A model generated the notes under the pieces. It was not told the DNA's origin. It saw only the letters and a list, made by a program, of their open reading frames with translations, and searched no databases. Positions 46,851-57,048 of a stretch of DNA of 61,505 nucleotides are shown piece after piece. Within the stretch, counting starts at the first letter, position 1; each line of letters starts with the position of its first letter. This stretch comes from Solobacterium sp. (lineage in GTDB: Bacteria > Bacillota_I > Bacilli_A > Erysipelotrichales > Erysipelotrichaceae): positions 1-61,505 of the forward strand of contig JAFRMA010000051.1 of the NCBI GenBank assembly GCA_017430925.1. The letters are read 5' to 3'. The translations under genes and the position numbers were made by a program.

Positions 46851-47515
46851 AGATTCCTGATCTGCCAGTTGACCGGCGTCTCTCCTTTCATCTGTAAAAA
46901 CGCGTTGGCTTTGGAGAAGTGCCGGCATCCGAAGAATCCGGCATAGGCGGATAATGGTGAAGGATGCGGTGCTTCCAGGACCAGATGACGGCTTTGATCG
47001 ATCATCTTCGCTTTCTCTCTTGCGTTCCTCCCCCACAGCAGGAACACCACCGGGTCTTTCTTTTCATTTACTCTCTGAATCGCGTGATCCGTAAATGTTT
47101 CCCAGCCATGATTCGCATGTGAGTGGGATAATCCCTCTCTTACCGTAAGGATCGTATTGAGCAGGAATACACCCTGTTCTGCCCATGGCATCAGATATCC
47201 GTTATTCGGGATATAACATCCCAGATCATCCTGCAGCTCCTTGTAGATATTCTGAAGACTGGGAGGTATGTCCACACCGGGATTGACAGAGAAGCACATC
47301 CCATGTGCCTGTCCCCTGCGGATATACGGATCTTGTCCGAGGATCACCACCTTGATATGATCGTAGTCTGTATTCTCAAAAGCGCTGAATACCTGTTGCT
47401 TCGGAGGAAAGATCGTCTGTGTTTCATATTCTTCATGCACAAACGCAGCGAGTGTCTTGAAATACGGTTCTTCAAATTCGTTTTTCAGCCATGGTGTCCA
47501 ACTATTCTGTTTCAT
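46847..47515 (-). CDS. ung: Uracil-DNA glycosylase, family 1
   Basis: 222 residues. Water-activating loop VVILGQDPYI (near residue 57-66, catalytic Asp), KDPVVFLLWGRNA, and the DNA-intercalation loop APHPSPLSAYAGFFG (near 186). Removes uracil from DNA. The ATG lies 2 nt after the stop of the hydrolase gene, with GAGG or AAGG upstream. Coupled to folC. Confidence 0.97.
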   Translation of the reverse strand: MKQNSWTPWLKNEFEEPYFKTLAAFVHEEYETQTIFPPKQQVFSAFENTDYDHIKVVILGQDPYIRRGQAHGMCFSVNPGVDIPPSLQNIYKELQDDLGCYIPNNGYLMPWAEQGVFLLNTILTVREGLSHSHANHGWETFTDHAIQRVNEKKDPVVFLLWGRNAREKAKMIDQSRHLVLEAPHPSPLSAYAGFFGCRHFSKANAFLQMKGETPVNWQIRNL

Positions 47516-47517
47516 CC

Positions 47518-48672
47518 TTAACCTCGATAATTCACACTGTTGATATTGGTTCCGTACAGCCAGTTCACCATATCACGTACAATGATCGGATATAACTCAC
47601 CGTTGATCCTGCGCATCTGATGATCGATTCCCATATAGGATTTCGTCATGACATTGGTGTATTTACGGAAGAACTTCTGCCATGACGGAAAGTCTTCGGA
47701 ATCCCTGCCGGCAATCACCAGTGTGCGGTTTTTCACCAGATTCAGGTAATGATAGGTATTTAACTGTTCATATTCCCTCAGAAGGGCTGTAGATACTCCG
47801 TCAATTGTTTCAGGCGGGTCTTTCTCCTGAAGGATCTGACTTACCGAAGGCACATCAATTCCCGGGACATGATACAGCGTGTTGTCATATTCCGGATCCA
47901 GGAGAATAATTCCGCCGGTGATCTCAAAATGGTTATATACCGACGCATACGCAATCGTACCGCCCAATCCATGCCCGATATAGATCAATGAGCCGGCATT
48001 GACCGGATAACGTTCCAGCATATGTACCGCAGATGCGAAGTCCTGCCAGTAGATTTCCGTCATGGTTTCCGCTTCTTCTTCACACCGGCGCATTTCATAG
48101 CGCAGACTCGCAATTCCCCGGGATGCCAGAAGATGTGCCAGTTCCTGCCGGAATACCGGATCATCACCACTGGCATTCACATCACTCTCAAAACTATCCG
48201 GAATCAGGATCGCTACAGGCGCATGATCATCCTCTGCCGGTATGGTCAGTATCCCGTACAACCCGGGGTCCTTTCCCACAAAGACAAGTTGTTCTGTGTA
48301 TTCCTGCGTCTCACTGAGTGCCGGCGGTGCCTTGCGCTCGGTATATCCCATATCCGTGATCTTCAGATCTTCATCGTATTCCACGTTAATGAAATAGCGA
48401 TGTCCCTCACATACCATGTCAATCACAGAAGTCCTGTTCTCTGCGTCATGGTGCTGCGCAATTGCCGAACAACCCTGCGGTGACATTTCCGCCCAGGTTT
48501 GAAAGAATTCATGTTCCCCGGACTCATGATTGCTTAAAAGCGATATCACCTTTCCGGTTTCTCCGGCAATATCGCTTCTTGTCAATTTCTTTTGTACCGG
48601 TTCTTCAGCTACCTGTACTTCTGCTTTACAGCCGGTCAGGAAGATCAGAACCAGCAGGATCAGTTTACGCAA
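47518..48672 (-). CDS. Alpha/beta-hydrolase-fold lipoprotein with Gly at the nucleophile position
   Basis: 384 residues from a TTG at 48672, chosen because GAGG lies 6 nt upstream and it gives a short lipoprotein signal MRKLILLVLIFLTGC (lipobox LTGC, Cys15). A small N-terminal domain (about 30-115, DUF3887-like) precedes an alpha/beta-hydrolase domain (about 125-384) similar to bacterial lipase/esterase-type proteins. The nucleophile elbow, normally GHSLGG, reads GHGLGG: Gly235 replaces Ser. The Asp (AGRDSED) and His (IDHQM) candidates remain. So it is likely a binding or scaffold protein, not a serine hydrolase. The start overlaps the DUF885 stop by 8 nt. Confidence 0.78.
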   Translation of the reverse strand: MRKLILLVLIFLTGCKAEVQVAEEPVQKKLTRSDIAGETGKVISLLSNHESGEHEFFQTWAEMSPQGCSAIAQHHDAENRTSVIDMVCEGHRYFINVEYDEDLKITDMGYTERKAPPALSETQEYTEQLVFVGKDPGLYGILTIPAEDDHAPVAILIPDSFESDVNASGDDPVFRQELAHLLASRGIASLRYEMRRCEEEAETMTEIYWQDFASAVHMLERYPVNAGSLIYIGHGLGGTIAYASVYNHFEITGGIILLDPEYDNTLYHVPGIDVPSVSQILQEKDPPETIDGVSTALLREYEQLNTYHYLNLVKNRTLVIAGRDSEDFPSWQKFFRKYTNVMTKSYMGIDHQMRRINGELYPIIVRDMVNWLYGTNINSVNYRG

Positions 48673-50602
48673 ACGGAGCCTCTTCTTTCTTCTTTCGATA
48701 TCTGAGATATGCCAATACCGCAACTACACCGAAGAAGATCGCTGCACCGATATAGATCGCAGGATTCTTCTTCTCCTGTACAGGCAGAGGGAACGGCACA
48801 GGCGGAATGTCATCATCGGCAGCTACTCCGGCCAGTGAATGGAAGTTCCATTCCTCCGGTACTCTTTCTCCCTTTTTCTGGATATAAGCATCGACATCTT
48901 CTTCCACCAGGTCAAACGGACGGTCACCGTAAGTCAGGATAACTTCGTGATAATCCTTCAGGTCAAACGCATCACCCAAAGCAACTTCAGCCTTTCCGCG
49001 CATGTTATACATCATCAGAAGTCCGTAGCCATACGGCAGTAATAATCCCGGTCGTCCCAGCACAAAGTCATACAACATCGGTGCCGCATCCGCATTCATA
49101 CCGATTTCCTGCAGATATTTACTGACATCTTCTACGGTCCAGCCCAGTCCGTTTACACCGAGATCTACCGCACAGTCTTCCACGTAACCGAGGGCAGTAT
49201 CGATTCTGTTGATCGCTGCCGCCGCAGAACTCAATCCGCTGAAGTCATAAGCTTCACACTCGGAATACATTGCCCAGCCTTCCGTATAGGCAATCGATCC
49301 CATGATACTTCTTGCCGGATGGGGATCCTGATCAAAGTACCAGGTAATCTGGTAACAATGTCCCGGGAATCCTTCATGGGCTAATGTTTCATACAAGCCG
49401 TTGGCATCACCTACGTTGGATCCGTTGATCTTGATCACGTTATCCTTGATATCATCGATCGGAGGATTGACATAGTATGCTACCGTGGAATCATTCGCCA
49501 CACTGGGATCCAGATACTGGCTGGTATACGTAACCACCGGTCCGTCCGGATAATTCTGGAGGTGATCCTGGAGATATGCCAGAACTTCCTGCGGTGTTCT
49601 TTCCGGTACGCTCTCATCATAGACACTGTCATCACTCAGCTGACCGGTCATATACAATGCGTAATAATCGCTGATGACAGCGTCAAGGTAGTCTGTACAG
49701 AGGTCAAGTAATTCCTGTACGGTATATTCACTGCTTGTCTTGTACTGTGCCAGGGCCTCATAATACGCTGCGCCGTCCGGATAATTTGCCAGACCTCCGC
49801 TGTATTTACCGCTGCCCCGCAGAGATTCCAGCACTTCCGCACAGTGGTCAAATTCCGGGAGGATCACGTTCAATACGGTATCCCGGTTTTCTTTCTTATA
49901 CTGTTCTTTCTTCGCGTCTGTAATACCGCTGAACGCATCCACACTGTCATTGAAGACCACGATCAGTTCATTATCATCCTTCTTCTCGGTCAGACGCTTG
50001 ATCGTATTCAGTCCTTCGTCCAGAAGACTGTCATACATAAAGATTCCTGCGTCTGCCTGCTGCCTGGTCAGATCCAGAGCCTGTTCAAGAAATTCAGGAA
50101 TCGTCTTGATCACTTCCAGATAATCTGTAATATCTTCTTCGTTATAGATCACATACTCGGTGAGATTCGTCGTGATGTTGTTGACAACACCGGTATACGG
50201 ATTAAACAACATATCCAACAGGGGATACTTATCCAGTTCAATGATCTGTTTCAGGTTTCTTTCATAGATCCTGTAATCGTGCTGCTGAGATACACTGAGA
50301 CTGTCATAATCAAACTCATGTAAAAGATCCAGGGATTCCTGAGATGCTTTCATCTGATCATCATAGGACTGCTTTGACGCATCTCCAAAAGACATTTCCG
50401 GCTTTTCTACACCCATGGCACGATAGTCTTTCAGCGTATAGTGCATGGTCAGAAAATCGGCTTCCATGGTATCGAGGAATTCATCCATCAGGAATTGATC
50501 AAATTCTTCATTATCCTTTTCTTCCGCATAGACCGGTAACAGTCCGGCGCTCATACTGAAACTGATAATGACAGCCCACAGGCTAAGAATGATTCTTTTC
50601 AT
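48665..50602 (-). CDS. DUF885 family, probable zinc metallopeptidase, membrane-anchored
   Basis: 645 residues. Signal peptide (1-26, ending VYAEE), large helical domain, zinc motif HEGFPGH near residue 412 (HExxxxH as usual in DUF885), EGWAMYSECE (near 442), and a C-terminal anchor: proline-rich stretch, TM segment (about 614-633) and a basic KKKEE tail. It is a surface-held peptidase of unknown substrate. AAGGAG lies 7 nt before the ATG inside the end of pulA, which it overlaps by 20 nt. Confidence 0.87.
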   Translation of the reverse strand: MKRIILSLWAVIISFSMSAGLLPVYAEEKDNEEFDQFLMDEFLDTMEADFLTMHYTLKDYRAMGVEKPEMSFGDASKQSYDDQMKASQESLDLLHEFDYDSLSVSQQHDYRIYERNLKQIIELDKYPLLDMLFNPYTGVVNNITTNLTEYVIYNEEDITDYLEVIKTIPEFLEQALDLTRQQADAGIFMYDSLLDEGLNTIKRLTEKKDDNELIVVFNDSVDAFSGITDAKKEQYKKENRDTVLNVILPEFDHCAEVLESLRGSGKYSGGLANYPDGAAYYEALAQYKTSSEYTVQELLDLCTDYLDAVISDYYALYMTGQLSDDSVYDESVPERTPQEVLAYLQDHLQNYPDGPVVTYTSQYLDPSVANDSTVAYYVNPPIDDIKDNVIKINGSNVGDANGLYETLAHEGFPGHCYQITWYFDQDPHPARSIMGSIAYTEGWAMYSECEAYDFSGLSSAAAAINRIDTALGYVEDCAVDLGVNGLGWTVEDVSKYLQEIGMNADAAPMLYDFVLGRPGLLLPYGYGLLMMYNMRGKAEVALGDAFDLKDYHEVILTYGDRPFDLVEEDVDAYIQKKGERVPEEWNFHSLAGVAADDDIPPVPFPLPVQEKKNPAIYIGAAIFFGVVAVLAYLRYRKKKEEAPFA

Positions 50603-52715
50603 CCCACTTCTCCTTTTTCAGCACCACTACCGTGTGCGGTTTGACCGTAACGTCATACACAAACTCGGAATGTGAATTTCCTTCTTCATCAAACTGGATC
50701 TTGAACAAGTCACCGAATTCATAATACTTCTGATCATACGTCGCGTTGATGATCACCTTACATGCGTGATCCATCGTCTCCAGATCATAGATGATCACTC
50801 CGTCGTTTACACTGAAACGTGTTTTCATCTCAATATCCTGGGCATTGCGAAGACGGAATAACGGTTCTGACCGCCGTAAGGAAATACACTTTTTCGTATA
50901 TTCATAGATTTTCTGATTCAGTTTTAATCTTTCCCAGTCCATCCTGTTGATCGCATCACCGGCGCAGTAGGAATTACTCTCTTCTTCCTTTGAAGCACAG
51001 AATTCCACGCCCGCATGCAGGAAAGGAATACCCTGGGCAAACAGAGTACAGGCAATCAGCATCTTCTGCCGGAGCTGACGGATATCCCTCGGCTCTTCCT
51101 TACAACAGAAATGCATCTTATCCCATACGGTCAGATTATCATGTGTCTCAATCGCATTGATACTCTTCTCCGGATCATCAAAGCGCCAGAAATACGGGTT
51201 ATGACGGCAATGTCCGGCTAAAGCACTGCAGGCATCAAAAGCCATGGATGTATTCCCGGTAAGATAACCTGTAAAGTATTTCCCGTCATCAGAGGTTTGT
51301 CCCTTCAGCACATCACGGAAGACATCGTTGAAATGTCCGATTCCCTGCATCTTCCCCATATTCTCAATCATTGCCTTATCCTCATGAGGCAGTGCTGTAG
51401 GCATATTCCATCCCTCGCCGTACATCAGCGCATCAGGTTTGATCGACTTGGCAAGTGCATACAACTCATTGACCGTATCCACATCCAGGATACCCATCAG
51501 GTCGAAACGGAAGCCATCCGCGCCGTAAAGTTCCATCCAGGTACGGATCACCTTACGGAACAGCTTCCTGGTCATTGGTTTCCGTGATTCGATATCATTA
51601 CCGCAGTAGGAACCATTCGACCGGTACCAGTTATCACTGTAACGATAGTAATAGTACGGCACAGTAAGTTCCAGAGGATTTCCCTCTGTATCATAGACAT
51701 GGTTGAAAACAACATCGAAAACAACCCGTATACCACGTCCGTGCAGAGTACTGACCATCTTCCGCAGTTCTCTCATTCTGCTGTAAGGATCATCAGGAGC
51801 CGTAGAATATGAACCTTCCGGCACCAGCCAGCTTACCGGATCATAACCCCAGTTATATCCTCTCTCCGGATTCAGTTCATCCACGGTTGCGTAATCACCA
51901 ACAGGCATCAGCTGCAGATGGGTAATTCCAAGAGAAGAAAGATAATCCAGACCTGTGGGAAGATCCGCGTACGCTGTGTCACTCTCGGTCAGAGACAGGT
52001 ACTTGCCGTTATACATGGTCCCGGTCAGGGGATTACTGGTAAGATCACGGACATTGGCTTCGTAGATTACCGCATCCACCGGATCAGATAATACCTTGGA
52101 TACCGGCAGATCACGGATCTTCCGTATTTCATCCAGATCGATAACGGCGCTTTCCTTACCGTTTGCGGTACTGCTCAGGGCGTAGGGATCCGCAGATTTC
52201 ACAATCACACCATTACGGTTAATCAGATACGTATACGTTGCGTATTTCAGATCTCCCGCTATTCTTGCCCGGTATACACCACAATCTGTCCTGCGCATTT
52301 CCTGATAGGTCTTCTTCTTGCGCAGGTTTACGCACAGTACAACAGAAACTGCTGTCGGCGCCCACAAAACAAAATCCGTATAACCCGGGTGATATGTTGC
52401 GCCAAGATCATTCCCGGTATAAGTAAACAGTTCATCAAAGTATTTGGTATGAACAATATAACGGATCTGCAGAGGTACTATCTTTCCGTATTTCTCATGA
52501 AGCTCATAGGATATACCAAAAGACAGATCAGCAGGGATGGACAGTTCATACATTACTGAATCCTGCCGGTCCTCATGACCACGCACAAGACAGGTATAAA
52601 CCTCACCATTGCTGTCCGACAGATAAAAGTTACCGGTCTTTCCGCTGTAATATCTCCGGGATACCGAAACGACAACTTTTCCAAAATCATCCAGATAAGC
52701 TTCAATGTCCGCCAT
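50583..52715 (-). CDS. pulA: Type I pullulanase (alpha-1,6-glucan debranching)
   Basis: 710 residues, no signal peptide, so cytoplasmic. GH13_14 features: N-terminal beta domain, YNWGYDP signature (near 290), catalytic GFRFDLMG (nucleophile Asp, near 406), MYGEGWNMP (acid Glu) and AIETHDNLTVWD. It cleaves branch points of glycogen after GlgP action. The ATG at 52715 has GAGG 6 nt upstream and overlaps the glgP stop (TGATC ATG, 3 nt apart); an in-frame TTG at 52721 is not needed. Confidence 0.93.
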   Translation of the reverse strand: MADIEAYLDDFGKVVVSVSRRYYSGKTGNFYLSDSNGEVYTCLVRGHEDRQDSVMYELSIPADLSFGISYELHEKYGKIVPLQIRYIVHTKYFDELFTYTGNDLGATYHPGYTDFVLWAPTAVSVVLCVNLRKKKTYQEMRRTDCGVYRARIAGDLKYATYTYLINRNGVIVKSADPYALSSTANGKESAVIDLDEIRKIRDLPVSKVLSDPVDAVIYEANVRDLTSNPLTGTMYNGKYLSLTESDTAYADLPTGLDYLSSLGITHLQLMPVGDYATVDELNPERGYNWGYDPVSWLVPEGSYSTAPDDPYSRMRELRKMVSTLHGRGIRVVFDVVFNHVYDTEGNPLELTVPYYYYRYSDNWYRSNGSYCGNDIESRKPMTRKLFRKVIRTWMELYGADGFRFDLMGILDVDTVNELYALAKSIKPDALMYGEGWNMPTALPHEDKAMIENMGKMQGIGHFNDVFRDVLKGQTSDDGKYFTGYLTGNTSMAFDACSALAGHCRHNPYFWRFDDPEKSINAIETHDNLTVWDKMHFCCKEEPRDIRQLRQKMLIACTLFAQGIPFLHAGVEFCASKEEESNSYCAGDAINRMDWERLKLNQKIYEYTKKCISLRRSEPLFRLRNAQDIEMKTRFSVNDGVIIYDLETMDHACKVIINATYDQKYYEFGDLFKIQFDEEGNSHSEFVYDVTVKPHTVVVLKKEKWDEKNHS

Positions 52716-52717
52716 GA

Positions 52718-55126
52718 TCAACCTCTGAAACTAACCGGCTGAATACCCCAGATTTCTTCTGCGTATTCCTTGATCGTACGGTCGCTGGAGAAGTAACAAG
52801 ACTGAGCGATGTTGATCAGACAACTTCTTGCCCAGGCGTTGCGGTGCTGATAGCGTTCTGCCATCTCTTTCTGAGCCTTGACATAAGCGTCAAAGTCAGC
52901 CAGCACGAAGTATTCATCATTCTTGAACAGGATCTCATCGTAGATAATACGGAAATCTTCACGGTTCTCACTCCATGTGCCATCCAGCAGGGAATCCAAG
53001 ATCCGGCGGATACGTTCATCATTGCCGTAGTAATCCGACGCATGATAGTTATGTCTGCGCTGTTCAATTTCTTCTACGGTCATGCCGAAGATGACATCGT
53101 TTTCTCTTCCGATCAACTCGTCGATCTCAACATTGGCACCATCCAGAGTACCGATGAGAAGCGCACCGTTCATCATGAATTTCATATTACCGGTACCGCT
53201 GGCTTCCTTACCTGCCGTACTGATCTGTTCACTGACATCCGTACCATTCATCAGATATTCAGACATGGTAACTCTGTAATTGGGCATGAATACAACTTTG
53301 ATCATTCCCTTGACATCCGGATCATTGTTTACCTTTCTGGCTACACAATTGATCAGATGAATAACACTCTTCGCAAAGGTATAGGCAGGAGCTGCCTTAC
53401 CCGCAAAGATAAACGTATGCGGATAAATCGTGAATGACGGATCACTCTTGATTCTCTGGTACAGGTAAATCACATGCATGATGTTCAGCAGCTGACGCTT
53501 ATACGCATGGATACGCTTTGCCTGTGTATCAAAGATCGAATCCGGATTGACATCCACACCGGTCGTACGTTTGATATAGTCACTTAAGATCACTTTTCTC
53601 TTACGCTTGACAGCCAGGAACTTTCTCTGAACCTTCGGGTCATCCACATGATCCATCAGTTTGATGATCATGGAGAAATCCTTACGATAACCCTTGCCGA
53701 TCACACCATCCAGCATCTCTGCCAGTTCCGGGTTGGAATACAGCATCCATCTTCTCGGTGTAATACCGTTGGTTTTATTCTGGAAACGTTCCGGCCATAT
53801 CTGGGCATATTCCTTAAAGAGATCGGTCTTTAACAAACCTGTATGGATACGCGCAACACCGTTGACCGCATGTGAACAGATCACCGCGAGTCTTGCCATA
53901 TGGATACGTCCTCCGGAAATCGGGCGGATACGTTCAATGTAGCCATGGTCCTGGGTGACATTTTCACGTACATAATTGACAAAACGGCGGTCAATTTCTT
54001 CGATGATCATGTAGATTCTCGGTAAAAGACGGCGTACATAGTCAATCGGCCAGGATTCCAGTGCTTCGCTCATCACGGTGTGGTTGGTATAGGAAATCAC
54101 TGACTGTGTGATCTTCATTGCGTCATCCCACTCATAATCATATTCATCCATGAGGATACGCTGCAGTTCCGCAACCAGGAATACCGGGTGCGTATCGTTC
54201 AGCTGGATGGCGATATGGTCACCTAAATGATCCAGTGTATCATGGTGCTGCAGGTAGGAAATCAGAATAGAGTTAATACCGGCAGACACGAAGAAATACT
54301 GCTGTTTCAGACGCAGGATCTTTCCGGCTTCGGTAGAATCATCCGGATATACGTTCTGACAGATTTCATTGACACTGGCGAGATACTTACGATAATCGAT
54401 GCCTGCCGGAGAAATATCCGCAGGTTCCGCAGACCACAGACGCAGTGTATTGGTCATCTTGGTGTTCGCACCGATCATCGGCATATCATACGGGACGGCC
54501 AGGATATGTTCCGCATTCACGTGACGGAAACGCAGACCGCCTTTACCGTTACTCTGTACTTCCACATTCCCGTAGAACAGTACTTCTACCGCATGTTTCG
54601 GCTTACGGATCTCCCATGGATTACCGATACGAAGCCACATATCAGGCATTTCCACCTGCTTGCCGTCCTTATCGATCACCTGCGCAAACAGACCGCTTTG
54701 GTAACGGATACAGTTACCGTTGACCGGATAGTTCAGGGATGCCGCGGAATCCATGAAACACGCCGCCAGACGTCCCAGACCACCGTTACCTAAACCGGCA
54801 TCTTTTTCCATGGAGATCAGATTCTTGATATCGATACCCAGATCTTTCAGACCATCTCTGGCAATCTCATAAACACCCAGATTCTGCAGATTGTTGAGCA
54901 GGCTTCTTCCCAGCAGGAATTCCATGGAGAAGTAATATACCTGTTTGGCATCCTGTTTCGCTGTCTGTACCTTGGAATCTTTCCAGTTGATTCCTGCCTG
55001 GTCTCTGACCATTTCACTCAGAACCAGGTATTTTTCCGTAGGATGAGTCTGACTGACTGTTGTACCATACGCAGTAATCAATCGATTACTGAATTCTTTC
55101 TTAAAGTCCTGCTTGTTTTTAAACAT
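52718..55126 (-). CDS. glgP: Glycogen/alpha-glucan phosphorylase
   Basis: GT35 family, 802 residues. The PLP-binding region reads KEASGTGNMKF near residue 645 with the Schiff-base Lys, and an inner RVSLAEKIIPAADVSEQIS-type region is present in shortened form (VTMSEYLMNGTDVSEQIS). Releases glucose-1-phosphate from glycogen ends. It follows glgB by one base; GGGGG lies about 6 nt upstream of the ATG. Confidence 0.96.
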   Translation of the reverse strand: MFKNKQDFKKEFSNRLITAYGTTVSQTHPTEKYLVLSEMVRDQAGINWKDSKVQTAKQDAKQVYYFSMEFLLGRSLLNNLQNLGVYEIARDGLKDLGIDIKNLISMEKDAGLGNGGLGRLAACFMDSAASLNYPVNGNCIRYQSGLFAQVIDKDGKQVEMPDMWLRIGNPWEIRKPKHAVEVLFYGNVEVQSNGKGGLRFRHVNAEHILAVPYDMPMIGANTKMTNTLRLWSAEPADISPAGIDYRKYLASVNEICQNVYPDDSTEAGKILRLKQQYFFVSAGINSILISYLQHHDTLDHLGDHIAIQLNDTHPVFLVAELQRILMDEYDYEWDDAMKITQSVISYTNHTVMSEALESWPIDYVRRLLPRIYMIIEEIDRRFVNYVRENVTQDHGYIERIRPISGGRIHMARLAVICSHAVNGVARIHTGLLKTDLFKEYAQIWPERFQNKTNGITPRRWMLYSNPELAEMLDGVIGKGYRKDFSMIIKLMDHVDDPKVQRKFLAVKRKRKVILSDYIKRTTGVDVNPDSIFDTQAKRIHAYKRQLLNIMHVIYLYQRIKSDPSFTIYPHTFIFAGKAAPAYTFAKSVIHLINCVARKVNNDPDVKGMIKVVFMPNYRVTMSEYLMNGTDVSEQISTAGKEASGTGNMKFMMNGALLIGTLDGANVEIDELIGRENDVIFGMTVEEIEQRRHNYHASDYYGNDERIRRILDSLLDGTWSENREDFRIIYDEILFKNDEYFVLADFDAYVKAQKEMAERYQHRNAWARSCLINIAQSCYFSSDRTIKEYAEEIWGIQPVSFRG

Positions 55127-55127
55127 G

Positions 55128-56984
55128 TTATTCCCCCTTCTTAGCGCGCGGTTTACGTTTCGGACAAGTCATCCATACTGCCGCAAACGGCGCAAGTCTT
55201 AGTTTCAGATGATTTTGGAACTTGGTATCTTCCTTAACCTTGAAGGTCTTTACCTTTTCAAAGTTACACATATTACATCCATTGTAGATATCTTTCTCAG
55301 AATTCATGATCTCTGTCCATGTACCACTCTGAGGAACACCGAAGTCATATTCTTCATACTGCGCAGGTGTAAGATTCATCACACACAGCAGATACTCTTT
55401 TTCGTCTTCTCTGTAGAAACTATATATGCTGTCCTTACTGTTGTCCGCATCGATCCATTTAAAACCATCATAGGTATAATCATACTTCGAGAGACATGGA
55501 TGATTCAAATAAATCTTATTCAGATCGGTAATATAACGCAGGAATGCGTCATGCGCAGGATAATCCAGCAGGAACCAGTCCAGGGATTTGATTTCATCAA
55601 ACTCGCGGAAAGTAGCGATCTCATTTCCCATGAAGTTCAGTTTCTTGCCGGGATGCGCGTACATATAGGCATACAGGTTACGTACCTGCGCAAACTTCTG
55701 TTCATATGTGCCCCACATACGGTCAATGATCGTCTTCTTGCCATGGACATTCTCATCATGAGAAAGAGGCATGATAAATCTCTCACTGTAGAAGTAAGCC
55801 ATGGAGAAGGTCAGTTTGTGGTGATCATATACACGGTAGATCGGATCTGTCGCATAGTACTTCAGCGTATCATTCATCCAGCCAAGATCCCACTTATAAT
55901 CGAAGCCGAGACCGCCATCCAGCGTATTCCAGGTAACTTTCGGATAATCACTGCTGTCTTCCGCAATTAACATCACCGTCGGGAATTCCTTGTTCAGGTA
56001 ATAATTCATTCTCTTGATGAAGTTCAGTGATCCTTCATTCGTGCCCCGGTCTCTGTTTCCGCCCCAGTAGATCAGATTGGATACAGCATCGATCCGGATA
56101 CCATCCATGTGGTATGTCTCCAGCCAGAACGCAGCTGCGCTCATCAGGAACGAACGCACTTCTTCACTCCAGAGATCGAAATTCAGAGTGCCCCATTCGG
56201 ATTCCGCGTCTTCTCTCTTCTTGTATTCATAGAGCGGTTCACCGTCAAACATACGCAGACCAAACGCATCCTTGACAAAGTGTACGGGAACCATATCCAT
56301 GATCACACCGATTCCCTGCATATGACATTCGTTGATGAAGGAAGCGAATTCCGTCGGATTGCCGTAACGGCTGGTTACAGAGTAATAACCGCTTGCCTGA
56401 TATCCCCAGGAACCGTCAAAGGGATACTCGTTCAAAGGCATCATCTCAATATGGGTAAAACCATGTTCCTTCACATAGGGTATCAGTTCATCCTTTAATC
56501 TCTGATAATTGTACGGATGATCTTCATCCCGTTTCCATCCTCCGGCATAGACTTCATAGATCGATACCGGCTGGTCAAAGCCTTTCGTCCTCTTGTTCAG
56601 CCACTTGTCATCTGTCCAGCGGATCTGATCGATGTTATAAACCTTGGACGCGTTATCCGGTCTTGTCTCACTGTAGAACGCATACGGGTCAGACTTGTAG
56701 ATCAGATTCCCGTTGCCGTCTTCGATACAGTATTTGTATGACTCCCATTCAGCGATTCCGGGAATAAAGATACTCCATACACCGGTAAATCCTGTTCTTT
56801 CCATACGGTGCGCATAGGGATTCCATTCGTTGAAGCTTCCTGTGACACTGACATTGCGTGCATGCGGAGCGTATACGGTAAATCTTACGCCGCTGCCATC
56901 TTCAGCAAAATGCGCGCCAAATAGTTTATAAGCATCAATACATGAGCCTTGATGAAACATTTCAATGATCTTTTCCTGATTCAT
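55128..56984 (-). CDS. glgB: 1,4-alpha-glucan branching enzyme
   Basis: 618 residues. N-terminal CBM48 domain (residues 15-105, VYAPHARNVSVTGSFNEW), TIM-barrel GH13_9 core with MDGIRIDAVSNL (nucleophile Asp, near 292), MLIAEDSSDYP (acid Glu) and LSHDENVHGK, then a beta-sandwich domain. Introduces alpha-1,6 branches. GGAGG lies 5-7 nt before the ATG. First gene of glgB-glgP-pulA; no clear terminator separates it from oppF of the second transporter upstream. Confidence 0.96.
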   Translation of the reverse strand: MNQEKIIEMFHQGSCIDAYKLFGAHFAEDGSGVRFTVYAPHARNVSVTGSFNEWNPYAHRMERTGFTGVWSIFIPGIAEWESYKYCIEDGNGNLIYKSDPYAFYSETRPDNASKVYNIDQIRWTDDKWLNKRTKGFDQPVSIYEVYAGGWKRDEDHPYNYQRLKDELIPYVKEHGFTHIEMMPLNEYPFDGSWGYQASGYYSVTSRYGNPTEFASFINECHMQGIGVIMDMVPVHFVKDAFGLRMFDGEPLYEYKKREDAESEWGTLNFDLWSEEVRSFLMSAAAFWLETYHMDGIRIDAVSNLIYWGGNRDRGTNEGSLNFIKRMNYYLNKEFPTVMLIAEDSSDYPKVTWNTLDGGLGFDYKWDLGWMNDTLKYYATDPIYRVYDHHKLTFSMAYFYSERFIMPLSHDENVHGKKTIIDRMWGTYEQKFAQVRNLYAYMYAHPGKKLNFMGNEIATFREFDEIKSLDWFLLDYPAHDAFLRYITDLNKIYLNHPCLSKYDYTYDGFKWIDADNSKDSIYSFYREDEKEYLLCVMNLTPAQYEEYDFGVPQSGTWTEIMNSEKDIYNGCNMCNFEKVKTFKVKEDTKFQNHLKLRLAPFAAVWMTCPKRKPRAKKGE

Positions 56985-57048
56985 ATGAACCTCCAGATTT
57001 GTATGTCAATATTTTATCATTTAAGTGCAGGTTTTTATAGGCATAACT

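Noticed and set aside
45639..47036. folC with about 62 extra N-terminal residues
   Set aside because: The extension overlaps ung; the ATG at 46850 has a ribosome site and overlaps the ung stop.
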